A stretch of 64,000 nt of DNA, from positions 1-64,000 of the forward strand of contig NZ_MRTH01000026.1 in assembly GCF_001956045.1 (NCBI RefSeq). Direction: 5' to 3'. Source of the stretch: Paenibacillus sp. FSL H7-0331. GTDB lineage: Bacteria > Bacillota > Bacilli > Paenibacillales > NBRC-103111. The notes under the pieces are model-generated. The model worked only from the letters and a program-made list of their open reading frames with translations, did no database searches and was not told where the DNA came from. The position numbers and the translations under genes are program-made. This document shows, piece by piece, positions 7,982 to 16,987 of the stretch (the stretch's first letter is position 1; every line of letters starts with the position of its first letter).

Positions 7982-10228
7982 TTACAAAGTGCTCACATTT
8001 ACCACATTGCTCTTAATCGATGTATTACCTGATGCATCTATTGCTTTAATAGTGAATGTATAGTTCGTGTTAGGCTCTAAATTATCTACAACAAAAGTAG
8101 TTGATTCCGTGCTGCCTATCACAACGTCTCCTTTATAAATTTCATAAGTTACAACACCTTCTGCAGAGGGATTTGCGTTCCATGAAAGTCTTGTGCTAGA
8201 TGCCGTAATTTCAGAAGTAACCAAGTTAAAAGGAGCACTCGGTGAGAGCAGGTCCAGATTCGGTATTTTTACTGGAACGTTTTTAATGGGAGTAGGTTGT
8301 CCACAAGTAGTAGCAGCCGTCCCCCCCCAACAATAGACAGATCCATCGGATTTTAAAGCAACATTTTTATTATTGCTTGCAGCGACTATAATAATATCTG
8401 ACAGATAGCCCTCTCCCAAGGCTCCTTTAACTTGTAAAGGATACATCGCCATCGAAACCGTTGATCCAGCACCTAGTTGACCATTAGCGTTATATCCCCA
8501 TGACCATACAGTACCATCAGATTTCACAATAAGTGAATGGCTAGAACTAGCTGCAATGCCAACTACATCTGAGAGATTTCCAACTCCATTTACACCTTTT
8601 ACTTGAACTGGCGTCGAGCTTCTAATAATAGTTCCATCTCCAAGGGTATAGAAACTATTATTTCCCCAGGCATAGACAGTACCATCACTTTTCAACGCCA
8701 TTGAATGATCACCACCGGCGGAAATTGCGACTACATCTGTAAGATAGCCAATGCCACCTACATTTTTTACCTGTGCCGGTCGGCTTTTCCCTTGGTTGTT
8801 ACTGCCAATTGGAGAACCATCTCCGAGTTGGCCCTCCCAATAATCCCCCCAAGACCATACCGTTCCGTCTTGTTTTAAAGCTAGCACATGTTTGGAACCA
8901 ACAGCTATCGCTACTACATCAGTTAAAAAGCCTATACCGCCTGCTCCTTGGACTTGAATGGGATTATAACGATTCGGAGATACAGCACCCAACTGACCGG
9001 TCAAATTCTGTCCCCATGTCCAGACAGTCCCATCTGACTTTAAAGCGGCGTTAAAGTATACTGACGAATCAATTGCGGCAACTCCGTCTAGGTAACCTAC
9101 CCCTCCAGGACCTACAACCTGAACGGGTGTATTTCTTGTAATAGTCGTTCCGTCTCCCAGTTCACCGAAAAGATTTTGTCCCCATGCCCATACAGTTCCA
9201 TCAGATTTCACTACGGCATTTTGCAAAAATCCTCCAGAAACTGATTTTATATCCGTTAGATATCCAATACCTCCAGTTCCTTTAACTTGAGTAATCGCAC
9301 TGTTTCCCCCTGTCCAGACTGTTCCATTTGGTTTCAAAACAATGAATGAATCTCCCCCAGCGTCAATCAAATTAACCTTGATTTTAGAAGTTGGCGTGGC
9401 AGATGCTTCATTTGAGTAACCACTTTCTCCTCTCTCGTTAAGTCCTGTCACTATGTAATAATAGGTAATACCGTTTGTAACAGTCGTATCGATATAAGGC
9501 GAGCCGTAAACGTTGCTTGCAACTGTTGTGTACGGTCCTCCGGATATTGTAGAACGTTTGATGTTATAGCCTGTTGCTCCGGATGTTGGTGCCCAGGAAA
9601 GATCAATTTTTGCATCGCCTCCAACTGCTGTCAAAGCCGGAGTGCTCGGTTGCAATTTTTCCATCATACCAAGTTCATGGACAGTAACTTTAACATTAGT
9701 ATTCAGTGAACCGTTATTTGCTGATATGTTTATTCTGTATATTTTGTAAGGGGTATTATTGTCAAAAACAAAGCTCTTCTCTTCGTCTTCAGTCCAGCTT
9801 GTAATATTAGATTGGGTATCTAAAACAACCCAGTTAGTCCCATTATTAGAACCTTCAAATGTCCAATCCTTAGGATTCATTCCATTATTATAGCCATTAG
9901 CTACTGTTTTCCCGTAAGATATTACATATTTAGAGATTGTTTTCTGCGCGGGAAACTCGTAAGCAAGCCAACCTGTCGCTGTAGGTGCACCCCATGCTTC
10001 ATAACCTTTTTCTGAATTAACATAATAATTTTTGTTTCCATCAAATCCTTTCCACGTGGGGGTACTTGAATAAGCGCTACTTGAAGTCACTTTTCCAGAT
10101 GGTGTTGTAGCAGAAGTCATTACAGGAATAAGATTTTCTGAATACTTATCTTCTGCAGATGCGGAAGAAATTATGGAAACCATACTCACCATCATCAAAG
10201 CAAAAAATAAAACCAACATTTTCTTCAA
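7982..10228 (-). CDS. Secreted array protein: discoidin-like, FN3, RCC1 repeats, FN3
   Basis: About 748 residues from the TTG at 10228. Order: signal peptide (MLVLFFALMMVSMVSIISSASA), an F5/8 C-like domain (about 25-195, with KGFDGNKNYY and WTFEGSNNGTNW), an array-type FN3 module (about 205-285), about seven RCC1 repeats (290-650, the recurring SDGTVWxWGxNxxGQLGxG motif) and a divergent C-terminal FN3 (about 660-745). RCC1 repeats form a seven-bladed propeller. Unlike most neighbours it lacks the unknown C-terminal module. Extracellular binding is inferred; no catalytic residues are apparent. Confidence 0.85.
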   Translation of the reverse strand: MKKMLVLFFALMMVSMVSIISSASAEDKYSENLIPVMTSATTPSGKVTSSSAYSSTPTWKGFDGNKNYYVNSEKGYEAWGAPTATGWLAYEFPAQKTISKYVISYGKTVANGYNNGMNPKDWTFEGSNNGTNWVVLDTQSNITSWTEDEEKSFVFDNNTPYKIYRINISANNGSLNTNVKVTVHELGMMEKLQPSTPALTAVGGDAKIDLSWAPTSGATGYNIKRSTISGGPYTTVASNVYGSPYIDTTVTNGITYYYIVTGLNERGESGYSNEASATPTSKIKVNLIDAGGDSFIVLKPNGTVWTGGNSAITQVKGTGGIGYLTDIKSVSGGFLQNAVVKSDGTVWAWGQNLFGELGDGTTITRNTPVQVVGPGGVGYLDGVAAIDSSVYFNAALKSDGTVWTWGQNLTGQLGAVSPNRYNPIQVQGAGGIGFLTDVVAIAVGSKHVLALKQDGTVWSWGDYWEGQLGDGSPIGSNNQGKSRPAQVKNVGGIGYLTDVVAISAGGDHSMALKSDGTVYAWGNNSFYTLGDGTIIRSSTPVQVKGVNGVGNLSDVVGIAASSSHSLIVKSDGTVWSWGYNANGQLGAGSTVSMAMYPLQVKGALGEGYLSDIIIVAASNNKNVALKSDGSVYCWGGTAATTCGQPTPIKNVPVKIPNLDLLSPSAPFNLVTSEITASSTRLSWNANPSAEGVVTYEIYKGDVVIGSTESTTFVVDNLEPNTNYTFTIKAIDASGNTSIKSNVVNVSTL

Positions 10229-10252
10229 ACAAACCTCTCCCTTATCTTCCAA

Positions 10253-10372
10253 TTTATTATGTATAAGACAAATAGTAGATTATAATATATTCCATGGATT
10301 GTCCAAACTTATATTTCCTTTTATTGTAATTAAAGTTTATAAGAGGTGATGGTTTTGTAAAGTCTTAGAAAC
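10253..10372 (-). promoter_or_regulatory. Conserved leader block upstream of the RCC1 gene
   Basis: Fourth copy of the leader family. Here the candidate -35 is TGGACA, with TAATCT 17 bases downstream on the minus strand. Confidence 0.55.
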
Positions 10373-10377
10373 GAAAG

Positions 10378-10407
10378 AAGCTCTCAATCCCGAGGGAAGA
10401 GAGCCTT
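10378..10407 (-). terminator. Terminator of array gene 10441-12495
   Basis: Stem AAGCTCTC / GAGAGCCTT (one bulge) at the conserved position after the stop codon. Confidence 0.6.
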
Positions 10408-10440
10408 TCCTTTATTTCTTATTCTATTCTAATTTAGGTA

Positions 10441-12495
10441 TTAGTTAAAATCTTCGGAATCATAGGAAGAAATCTTATCAAAAATCACGACTTCATGCCG
10501 GGCTAAGAAAGGACCTTTTTTCAACGGATTCTCAAATGTGTAACGTGCTGGACCCGTACCACCGGATTTTGCATCATGCCAAGCAACGAAAGCATTATAA
10601 TCAGCTGCAGACAGGATAAACTCCTCTACCTTGCCGTCTGTTAGAGTAATGCTCAAAGCAGTACCTGCAGTAATTTCAGCTACTTCAGTAGGTGTTCCAC
10701 TGCCGCTAATGCTGTACTCATCGTAATTAAATTTTAAGATTTTATCGAAGATCAGACTGTTTTTACGAGCTAAGAAAGAACCTTTCAGGTGCTGATTTGT
10801 AAATGTATATTTCGCCGGACCTGTGCCTGTTGCTTTAGTATCATACCAATTGAGGAAAGCAGTTAACTCCGTTTGGCTAATGTTATATTCAAAAGTATCT
10901 CCATTAGTCATGGTAGTTGTAAGAATAACTCTACTTGATGGGCCAATAGGAGTTGCTGAGGCTTCGTTTGAATTACCACTCTCTCCACCATCATTGACGG
11001 CTGTAACTACATAATAGTAGGTTGTACCGGTAGTGACTGTTGCATCCGTATAAGGTGAGCCGTAAACGTTGCTGGCAACTGTTGTGTATGGTCCTCCAGC
11101 TGTTGTGGAACGCTTGATATTGTATCCAGTTGCTCCGGTTACGGCAGACCAAGATAGATATACCTGTGTATCTCCTCCTGCAGCGATCAAATTTGTTATT
11201 GTGGGTATTGAAGGTACGGCCTCCATCATCTCTAATTCGTGAATATCTAAATTGACGTTCTTTCCTGTTGAACCATTGTGTTCAATGATATTAATTCTGT
11301 ATTTTTTATAAGCGGTACTGTTATCAAATGTAAATATCTTTGAATCTCCTGTGACCCATTGGGTTATATTGCTACGTGAATCTAATATTGTCCAATTAGA
11401 ATTATCATTCGTTCCTTCAAACGTCCATTTTTTTGGTGCATCACCAGCATATGTAAGGTTAGAATAAGTACCGAAATCCAGTACATATTTCACAATAGTT
11501 TTTGGTGTAGGAAACTCGTAAGCCAGCCAGCCTGACGATGAGTATGTACCCCATGCCCTATAGCTCGTGCCGTCCCAATATGCTTTTTTACCATCAAAAG
11601 CTTTCCATGCAGGTAATCCTGAATACTCATCACTAGCAGTCGCTATACCACCTGAGGAATTATTGGTTGTCATAACTGGGATAATATTCGCAGTATATTG
11701 ATCTGAAGGGGTTTGAGGAAATGCATAAGCTTTATTGGAATCTCCACTTTCACTTGCTGAATTTATTGCAGTAACAACATAATAATACTCCACGCCATTG
11801 AGTATAGAAGAATCTAAATAAAAATTCGAATTCACACCAGCAGAAATTTTAGCATACATTCCATTGATTGTATTTGACCTATAGATATTATATCCCGTTG
11901 TGCCTGTTATCAAATTCCATGATAAAACTGCCTGATTATTACCCGAAGTTGCTACCAAGTTTGTCGGGACAGTTGGCGCGATATTTGTTAAGTTAAACAA
12001 ATGGTTAGATAATCCCGATGCAAATGTATAAGTTGCAAATTGATCCCACTTTACATCACTTCTCAATGGATCGCTATTAGAAGTTAGACTGTACAACACA
12101 ACATCTTTAGCAGCATATGATCCTTGGCTATCATTATATATTTTGACCGAGTCAAAAACTTGTTTACTTTTGATGATAACATATTTAGGATAGGTGCCCG
12201 CAAAATCGGCCCCTCTTCCCGAAGGATATCCCAATGTGGTTCCATCAATCAACTTATCAGGCTGCCAGATTAAAGCTGTATCCATAACTGAATTACTTAC
12301 AATAGACAAATTTGCTTTATCAATTTTAGCTCCTGCATAATAAAATTCCACTTCAGATATCTGAGTATCATTTACATCATAGCCAGACAACATTTCTAAT
12401 TTAAAATAAAAATTATTTCCTTGAGCAAATATGCTTGATGCCCCAAGTATTGTTAACAATACAAATGCAAATAAACTTAAAATATACCTCTTCAA
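10441..12495 (-). CDS. Secreted array protein: two discoidin-like domains, two FN3, two C-terminal modules
   Basis: About 684 residues from the TTG at 12495 (RBS GGGAGGGA). Order: signal peptide (ILSLFAFVLLTILGASSIFA), a discoidin-like N-domain (about 25-190), a divergent FN3 (about 190-275, YNIYRSNTINGMY), a second F5/8 C-like domain (about 280-430, KAFDGKKAYWDG and WTFEGTNDNSNW) close to that of the RCC1 protein, an array-type FN3, and two tandem unknown modules nearly identical to those at 4571. Extracellular; two carbohydrate-type binding domains suggest adhesion to glycans, which is inference. Confidence 0.8.
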   Translation of the reverse strand: MKRYILSLFAFVLLTILGASSIFAQGNNFYFKLEMLSGYDVNDTQISEVEFYYAGAKIDKANLSIVSNSVMDTALIWQPDKLIDGTTLGYPSGRGADFAGTYPKYVIIKSKQVFDSVKIYNDSQGSYAAKDVVLYSLTSNSDPLRSDVKWDQFATYTFASGLSNHLFNLTNIAPTVPTNLVATSGNNQAVLSWNLITGTTGYNIYRSNTINGMYAKISAGVNSNFYLDSSILNGVEYYYVVTAINSASESGDSNKAYAFPQTPSDQYTANIIPVMTTNNSSGGIATASDEYSGLPAWKAFDGKKAYWDGTSYRAWGTYSSSGWLAYEFPTPKTIVKYVLDFGTYSNLTYAGDAPKKWTFEGTNDNSNWTILDSRSNITQWVTGDSKIFTFDNSTAYKKYRINIIEHNGSTGKNVNLDIHELEMMEAVPSIPTITNLIAAGGDTQVYLSWSAVTGATGYNIKRSTTAGGPYTTVASNVYGSPYTDATVTTGTTYYYVVTAVNDGGESGNSNEASATPIGPSSRVILTTTMTNGDTFEYNISQTELTAFLNWYDTKATGTGPAKYTFTNQHLKGSFLARKNSLIFDKILKFNYDEYSISGSGTPTEVAEITAGTALSITLTDGKVEEFILSAADYNAFVAWHDAKSGGTGPARYTFENPLKKGPFLARHEVVIFDKISSYDSEDFN

Positions 12496-12519
12496 ACAGA
12501 TCCCTCCCTTAAATACCAT

Positions 12520-12648
12520 TTTTTTATGTATCTAGCAATTGATAGATTACAGATTACAATATATTCCATGGATTGTCTAAACATTAAAAACCATATATTG
12601 TAATTATAGGTTTGAAAACGGTAATGATTTTGTAGAGTTAGGATAGCG
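12520..12648 (-). promoter_or_regulatory. Conserved leader block upstream of array gene 10441-12495
   Basis: Fifth copy of the leader family, slightly longer because of a short direct duplication (GATTACA twice on the plus strand near 12544). Confidence 0.55.
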
Positions 12649-12649
12649 A

Positions 12650-12680
12650 AAAAGCCCTCGATCCCGAAGGAAGAGGGCTT
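12650..12680 (-). terminator. Terminator of the cohesin-dockerin gene
   Basis: Stem AAGCCCTC / GAGGGCTT with TTTTTCG following on the minus strand. Confidence 0.75.
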
Positions 12681-12729
12681 AGCTTGAGGTTATGGAGTAG
12701 GTTTATATTTTGTTAGTCTCAAAAGTTAA

Positions 12730-14604
12730 CTACAAATTAGGTGCATAATTGGTGTTGAGCAGCATTTGCTTAACAATAAAGATAAGGTCATCATTGTTTA
12801 CATACTCGTCGCCAGCTTGATCAGCCGTATATATGGCTGGATTGGCGTTTGAGGCGAGCTGACCATAATAGTATCCGTCAATTGCTAAATCCAAAAGCGT
12901 ATACTCTCCGCTTCTATTCACGTCCTGGTTCTCGACGGTGACTGTATCCTCTCCGCATAAAGGGTCTCCTAAGTCAAATTCGTGATCAATGTCTGCAATT
13001 CGACATTTGAGTGCGTCTACTTTGCCAACCCCTACTGCCTTAGCCCGAAGCTTAAGCTTTACAAATGTCTTCTCGCCTGTAATTCCATAGTTCACACCTT
13101 GACTCGCAATGATAAATCGAAGGGTGCCGTTTTGATCTGTCGGTTGATTGTAGACTTGATAGCCGGTGACCGACTCGAATCCCAGATAATCAAACTTTGT
13201 ATTATCGTACTTCACCGTAAAGTCTTCTGCATAAATATTTGCCACATTCTTCAGTTCAACATTGGCTGTAAATTCTTGGCCAACTTTCACCTTTTCTTCC
13301 GTAATCACAATATTCAATGTTGGTTCAAGGGCTTGTGGTGTTAATGAAACTTCGTTGGAATTGACACTCGATCCACCTGCATTGGAAGCGGACACTACAT
13401 AATAGTAGGTTGTACCGTTGACTACTGAAGTGTCAGTATAGGTCGAGTATACATTCGAATATACGCTGCTCGTTATTGTTGTGTACGGGCCAGTTGGAGT
13501 TGTCGAGCGTTTAACATCATAGCTTGTAGCCCCTGAGGAAGCTGTCCAAGTCAACGTATTTTGAGCATTGCCAGATTGAGCTGTGAGTATGGGTGTTGTT
13601 GGTGCTGCTGGCAATGGCGCTTGCGGTGTAACTGCTACTTGATTAGAATTTGCGCTCTCTCCAGCAGCATTTATTGCCGACACGACATAATAGTAAGTAG
13701 TTCCATTGACTACAGAAATGTCCGAATATGTAGCTGTTGCAGTGCTGCTTGAAATCGTGGTGTAGGGTCCACCATTGGTCGTTGATCTTTTAATGTTATA
13801 TCCCGTTGCCATTGCCGAGATGCTCCATGACAAGCTGACTTGTGAGTTACCAGCTTGTCCAGTTAGGTTGATTGGTGTCGCTGGTAGTGGTGCTTGTGGC
13901 GTAGCAGAGACTTGAGTAGAGTTGGTGCTTTCGCCGGCCGCATTGACTGCAGAAACTACGTAATAGTAGGTTATGCCGTTCGTAACGGTTGTATCGGTAT
14001 AGGATAATCCTGCAACGCTGCTGGCAATTGTGGAGTAAGGACCACCTGCTGTAATGGAGCGTTTAATGTTGTAGCCAGTTGCCCCCATAACGGAATTCCA
14101 ATTAAGATTGACTTGCGAATTTCCTGTGGTTGTTGTTACACCTATTGGAATCTCCGGATAATCTGTTGTTCCATATAATTGAATTTCAAATAGTGTAAAC
14201 GCTCCACTATTCTGTTCAACCGTTATTCTTTTCACCCCTTTTACAGCTTTCGGTAGCGTGATTAATGAACCATCTTGTGTCCCAACCGTACTACCATAAA
14301 TCTGGGCTAATGAGCTATCGTACAACTTAATGTATCCTCCTGCGCCACCAGAAGTCTTAATCCTAATTTTATCAACTTGAACCGTTCCAGGGAAGTCTAC
14401 TTTCCAATAAGCCAGTGAAGATCCGAAAGACTGAAAAGTCGACTCATTATTATCATTCGGAGCACCTGAAATAGAACTTTCATAATAACCAATTTTTCCG
14501 GATAGAAGCCCCCCAGAATAATCTGATGCCGCAAAAACAGAAGAAATTGGAACCATTAAAATAAAAATTACTGTAAACAACAAAAAGGACAAACACTTCT
14601 TCAA
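12730..14604 (-). CDS. Secreted array protein: three FN3, cohesin, dockerin
   Basis: About 624 residues from the TTG at 14604. Order: signal peptide (LSFLLFTVIFILMVPISSVFA), a galactose-binding-like N-domain (about 25-155), three FN3 modules, a cohesin domain (about 425-555; starts VGQEFTANVELKNV and contains YDNTKFDYLGF) and a dockerin-like C-terminus (about 560-624; calcium-loop DVNRSGEYTLLDL and a second weaker loop around NNDDL). Cohesin-dockerin pairs assemble cellulosomes and other surface complexes; having both on one chain could allow chain assembly. It lacks the unknown C-terminal module. Starts and leader are as in its paralogues. Confidence 0.85.
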   Translation of the reverse strand: MKKCLSFLLFTVIFILMVPISSVFAASDYSGGLLSGKIGYYESSISGAPNDNNESTFQSFGSSLAYWKVDFPGTVQVDKIRIKTSGGAGGYIKLYDSSLAQIYGSTVGTQDGSLITLPKAVKGVKRITVEQNSGAFTLFEIQLYGTTDYPEIPIGVTTTTGNSQVNLNWNSVMGATGYNIKRSITAGGPYSTIASSVAGLSYTDTTVTNGITYYYVVSAVNAAGESTNSTQVSATPQAPLPATPINLTGQAGNSQVSLSWSISAMATGYNIKRSTTNGGPYTTISSSTATATYSDISVVNGTTYYYVVSAINAAGESANSNQVAVTPQAPLPAAPTTPILTAQSGNAQNTLTWTASSGATSYDVKRSTTPTGPYTTITSSVYSNVYSTYTDTSVVNGTTYYYVVSASNAGGSSVNSNEVSLTPQALEPTLNIVITEEKVKVGQEFTANVELKNVANIYAEDFTVKYDNTKFDYLGFESVTGYQVYNQPTDQNGTLRFIIASQGVNYGITGEKTFVKLKLRAKAVGVGKVDALKCRIADIDHEFDLGDPLCGEDTVTVENQDVNRSGEYTLLDLAIDGYYYGQLASNANPAIYTADQAGDEYVNNDDLIFIVKQMLLNTNYAPNL

Positions 14605-14628
14605 ACAAATCTCTCCCTTATCTTCCAA

Positions 14629-14750
14629 TTTATTATGTATAAGACAAATAATAGATTACAAGGTATTTCATAGATTGTCTAAATTTATATTTCCTTTTAT
14701 TGTAATTTAAGGGTTGAAAACGGTAACTATTTTGTAAAGTATTGGAAACT
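14629..14750 (-). promoter_or_regulatory. Conserved leader block upstream of the cohesin-dockerin gene
   Basis: Sixth copy of the leader family; the most diverged (TTACAAGG and CCATGG changed to TCATAG), but the order of elements is the same. Confidence 0.5.
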
Positions 14751-14756
14751 AAAAAA

Positions 14757-14785
14757 AAGCCTTCGATCCCGAAGGAAGAAGGCTA
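14757..14785 (-). terminator. Terminator of the truncated array gene
   Basis: Stem AAGCCTTC / GAAGGCT followed by a run of T on the minus strand. Confidence 0.65.
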
Positions 14786-14820
14786 TCCGTTATATTGATC
14801 TTTCAATTCTAATTAAGACA

Positions 14821-15924
14821 TTAGTTAAAATCTTCGGAATCATAGGAAGAAATCTTATCAAATATCACGACTTCGTGCCTGGCTATGAAAGGCCCTTTTT
14901 TCAGTGGGTTTTCAAATGTGTAACGTGCTGGACCCGTACCAGCGGATTTTGCATCATGCCAAGCAACGAAAGCATTATAGTCAGCCGCAGATAGGATAAA
15001 CTCCTCTACCTTACCGTCTGTTAAGGTAATACTTAAAGCAGTTCCAGCAGTCACTTCTGCTACTTCAGTAGGTGTTCCGATGCCGCTAACACTATACTCA
15101 TCGTATTTGAATTTTATAATCTTGTCGAAGATTAGGCTGTTTTTGCGAGCTAAGAAAGAACCCTTCAAGTGCTGATTCGTAAATGTATACTTGACCGGAC
15201 CTGCGACTGCTGCTTTGGTATCATACCAGTTAAGGAAAGTGGTTAATTCCGTTTTACTAAGGTTGTATTCAAACGTATCACCATTAGTCATGGTCGTTGT
15301 TAGAATGACTCTTTTTGATCCCATAGGAGTGGCTGATGCTTCGTTAGAGATAACACTTTCTCCAAATGCATTTAAGGCTGTAACCACATAGTAGTAAGTG
15401 GTACCATTTGTAACCGAGGTGTCAGAATATGGCGACACGTAGACATTACTAGCAACGGTGCTATAAGGGCCACCTGCTGTCGTGGAACGCTTTAGGCTAT
15501 AACCAGTTGCTCCTGTTACAGTTCCCCAAGACAGTTCTATACCTCCATCTAATGCTTGCGCAGCTAAATTCAATGGAACTGAAGGCAATGCTGTAATTCC
15601 TGTGAAAGGAAGTATTTGTCCAGTACTACTAATATCTATGGTGTCAACGTAAAGAGTGCTGCTAGTAGTAGTAATTTCTACGCTGTGCCTACCATCATAC
15701 ATGGAACTGTCGACATAACTTACTCCATAGGTTGCCGTATTGTTTCCACTGAAACTCCCTTTATCTATATTGTCTATTTTTAAGTTGTAACTGTTTCCTG
15801 AGGCTAACCAAGTTCGAATATTTAATTTAGTTCCTGTAAAATCGAATTTCATTTTCGTTCCACTTGCTCCATAAGTTGAATCCGAGTTAATTCTACCTGC
15901 ATACGTACCTGTGGAAGTAAGAGT
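14821..15924 (-). pseudogene. 5'-truncated array gene: binding domain, FN3, two C-terminal modules
   Basis: An open frame of about 360 codons keeps most of a galactose-binding-like domain (STYGASGTKMKFDFTGT onward), one FN3 and two copies of the unknown module. It has no signal peptide, no shared leader and no ribosome binding site. In frame, similarity extends upstream of the first ATG (15852) to about 15924, where a stop codon and unrelated sequence appear. The first domain is cut at its N-terminus. I therefore read it as a truncated, probably silent copy that could act as a donor for recombination. Internal initiation at 15852 would give a cytoplasmic product, which seems unlikely. Confidence 0.7.
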
Positions 15925-15954
15925 TCAAGGCTGTAAAAGGGGGATTAAAAGGCA

Positions 15955-16140
15955 ATGTCGGAAGAATTGAACAAAGAAATACTTGTTGAACTTAAGAAAA
16001 TAAACCAAAAATTAGATACAATTAACGAGCAAAGAGGAATATCAACTCCTCTTAAATTTATTGCAGTAATAATTGGGTTTATAATTATTGGACCCTTAAT
16101 TTTATGGTTAATTGGGGTTATTAGCAGTTTTTTCAAATAA
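15955..16140 (+). CDS. Small coiled-coil membrane protein
   Basis: 61 residues: a charged helical start (SEELNKEILVELKKINQKLD, heptad-like) and one transmembrane segment (about 34-56, rich in I/G/L). The ATG at 15955 is preceded by AAAAGG 5 bases upstream and AGGGGG further up, and a terminator follows. No family recognised; such proteins can be small membrane adaptors, holin-like or DUF-type proteins. It begins next to the breakpoint of the truncated array gene, so it may belong to the inserted or rearranged segment. Confidence 0.6.
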   Translation: MSEELNKEILVELKKINQKLDTINEQRGISTPLKFIAVIIGFIIIGPLILWLIGVISSFFK

Positions 16141-16185
16141 GCAAAGTTCTTTTCCAAGCGATTGATTCATGCCCCATGCAAAGGA

Positions 16186-16215
16186 AAAACCCTCAATCTA
16201 AGGAAAGAGGGTTTT
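16186..16215 (+). terminator. Terminator after the 61-residue membrane protein
   Basis: Nine-base stem AAAACCCTC / GAGGGTTTT, running into TTTT on the plus strand. Confidence 0.7.
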
Positions 16216-16232
16216 AGTCATGTTCATATTAA

Positions 16233-16373
16233 TTACACTTAGTTATAATTCCATTAGGTGAAACGACAAAAGAATTTAACCATAAATACGGTCAAAAAAA
16301 ACCACCAACAGCAGCTGTCAGCGGTTCAACGATTTCTAAGAAAGCCCGAATAAGGAATACGAATAAAAAATAA
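16233..16373 (+). pseudogene. Possible C-terminal gene remnant without a start
   Basis: An open frame of about 46 codons ending in a basic tail (SKKARIRNTNKK, stop TAA at 16371). It has no ATG, GTG or TTG start and no binding site, and a terminator lies immediately upstream. Proline, lysine and arginine content look protein-like, but the family is not recognised. It may be the 3' remnant of a gene lost in the same rearrangement that truncated the array gene, or a chance frame. Confidence 0.3.
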
Positions 16374-16432
16374 ATAAAGTGCTGTATGATATATACGAAA
16401 TCGTGGCCAAGCTTTCTATCTAAAGAGCTAGC

Positions 16433-16816
16433 TTAATCCTTTTTCTTGTTCGGATTCAATTCTTCCATCAGGTTGGACATATTGTAATTGGACTCGAATG
16501 CAACACTCGTGCACAGCTTGTTTTGGCGCATGGCAAATTCGAACGAAATTTCACCGTGCGTCCAGCGTTTGAGCTTTAACGATTCCATTGCGGTATGCCG
16601 AAATGTTTGAAGCTCCTCCTCCGACAATCCCAGCTCCATCTTCTGCATTTGGTTCCCCTTGCTCTCTAAAGGGAACGCCCTAACTCCAAATTTCCCAATA
16701 ACATTGTTGCGAATTTGGACAAAGACCGTTCCTGAAGTGAGAAGAGCCAACTCCTCCTTAATTTCCCGAAACACGATATCAATCTGCCTTGCCAAAGTCA
16801 CATTTTCTAAAATCAT
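16433..16816 (-). CDS. Conserved hypothetical protein
   Basis: About 127 residues without signal peptide or membrane segment. It has a mixed alpha/beta pattern: N-terminal helix (LARQIDIVFREIKEELALL), beta strands (GTVFVQIRN, GKFGVRAFPLES), then helices and a strand (GEISFEFAMRQ). The ATG at 16816 is chosen since AGGAGG lies 6 bases upstream; the ATG at 16822 directly abuts that site. Not recognised as a known family. It is probably a single-gene unit; the next gene upstream ends at 16988. Confidence 0.65.
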   Translation of the reverse strand: MILENVTLARQIDIVFREIKEELALLTSGTVFVQIRNNVIGKFGVRAFPLESKGNQMQKMELGLSEEELQTFRHTAMESLKLKRWTHGEISFEFAMRQNKLCTSVAFESNYNMSNLMEELNPNKKKD

Positions 16817-16987
16817 TAACATCCTCCTACCTAATCGGTGTTGTCAGCGTGGTGCTGCAGTCCTATTATATGAAGGATTCACGAATTAATCAACAATATT
16901 TTACATTTATACATTTATTACCCACATGTCGTCAGCATACAACAAAAACCGACAAATATCCCCCTCTTGACTCCTACCCAATCTCCC

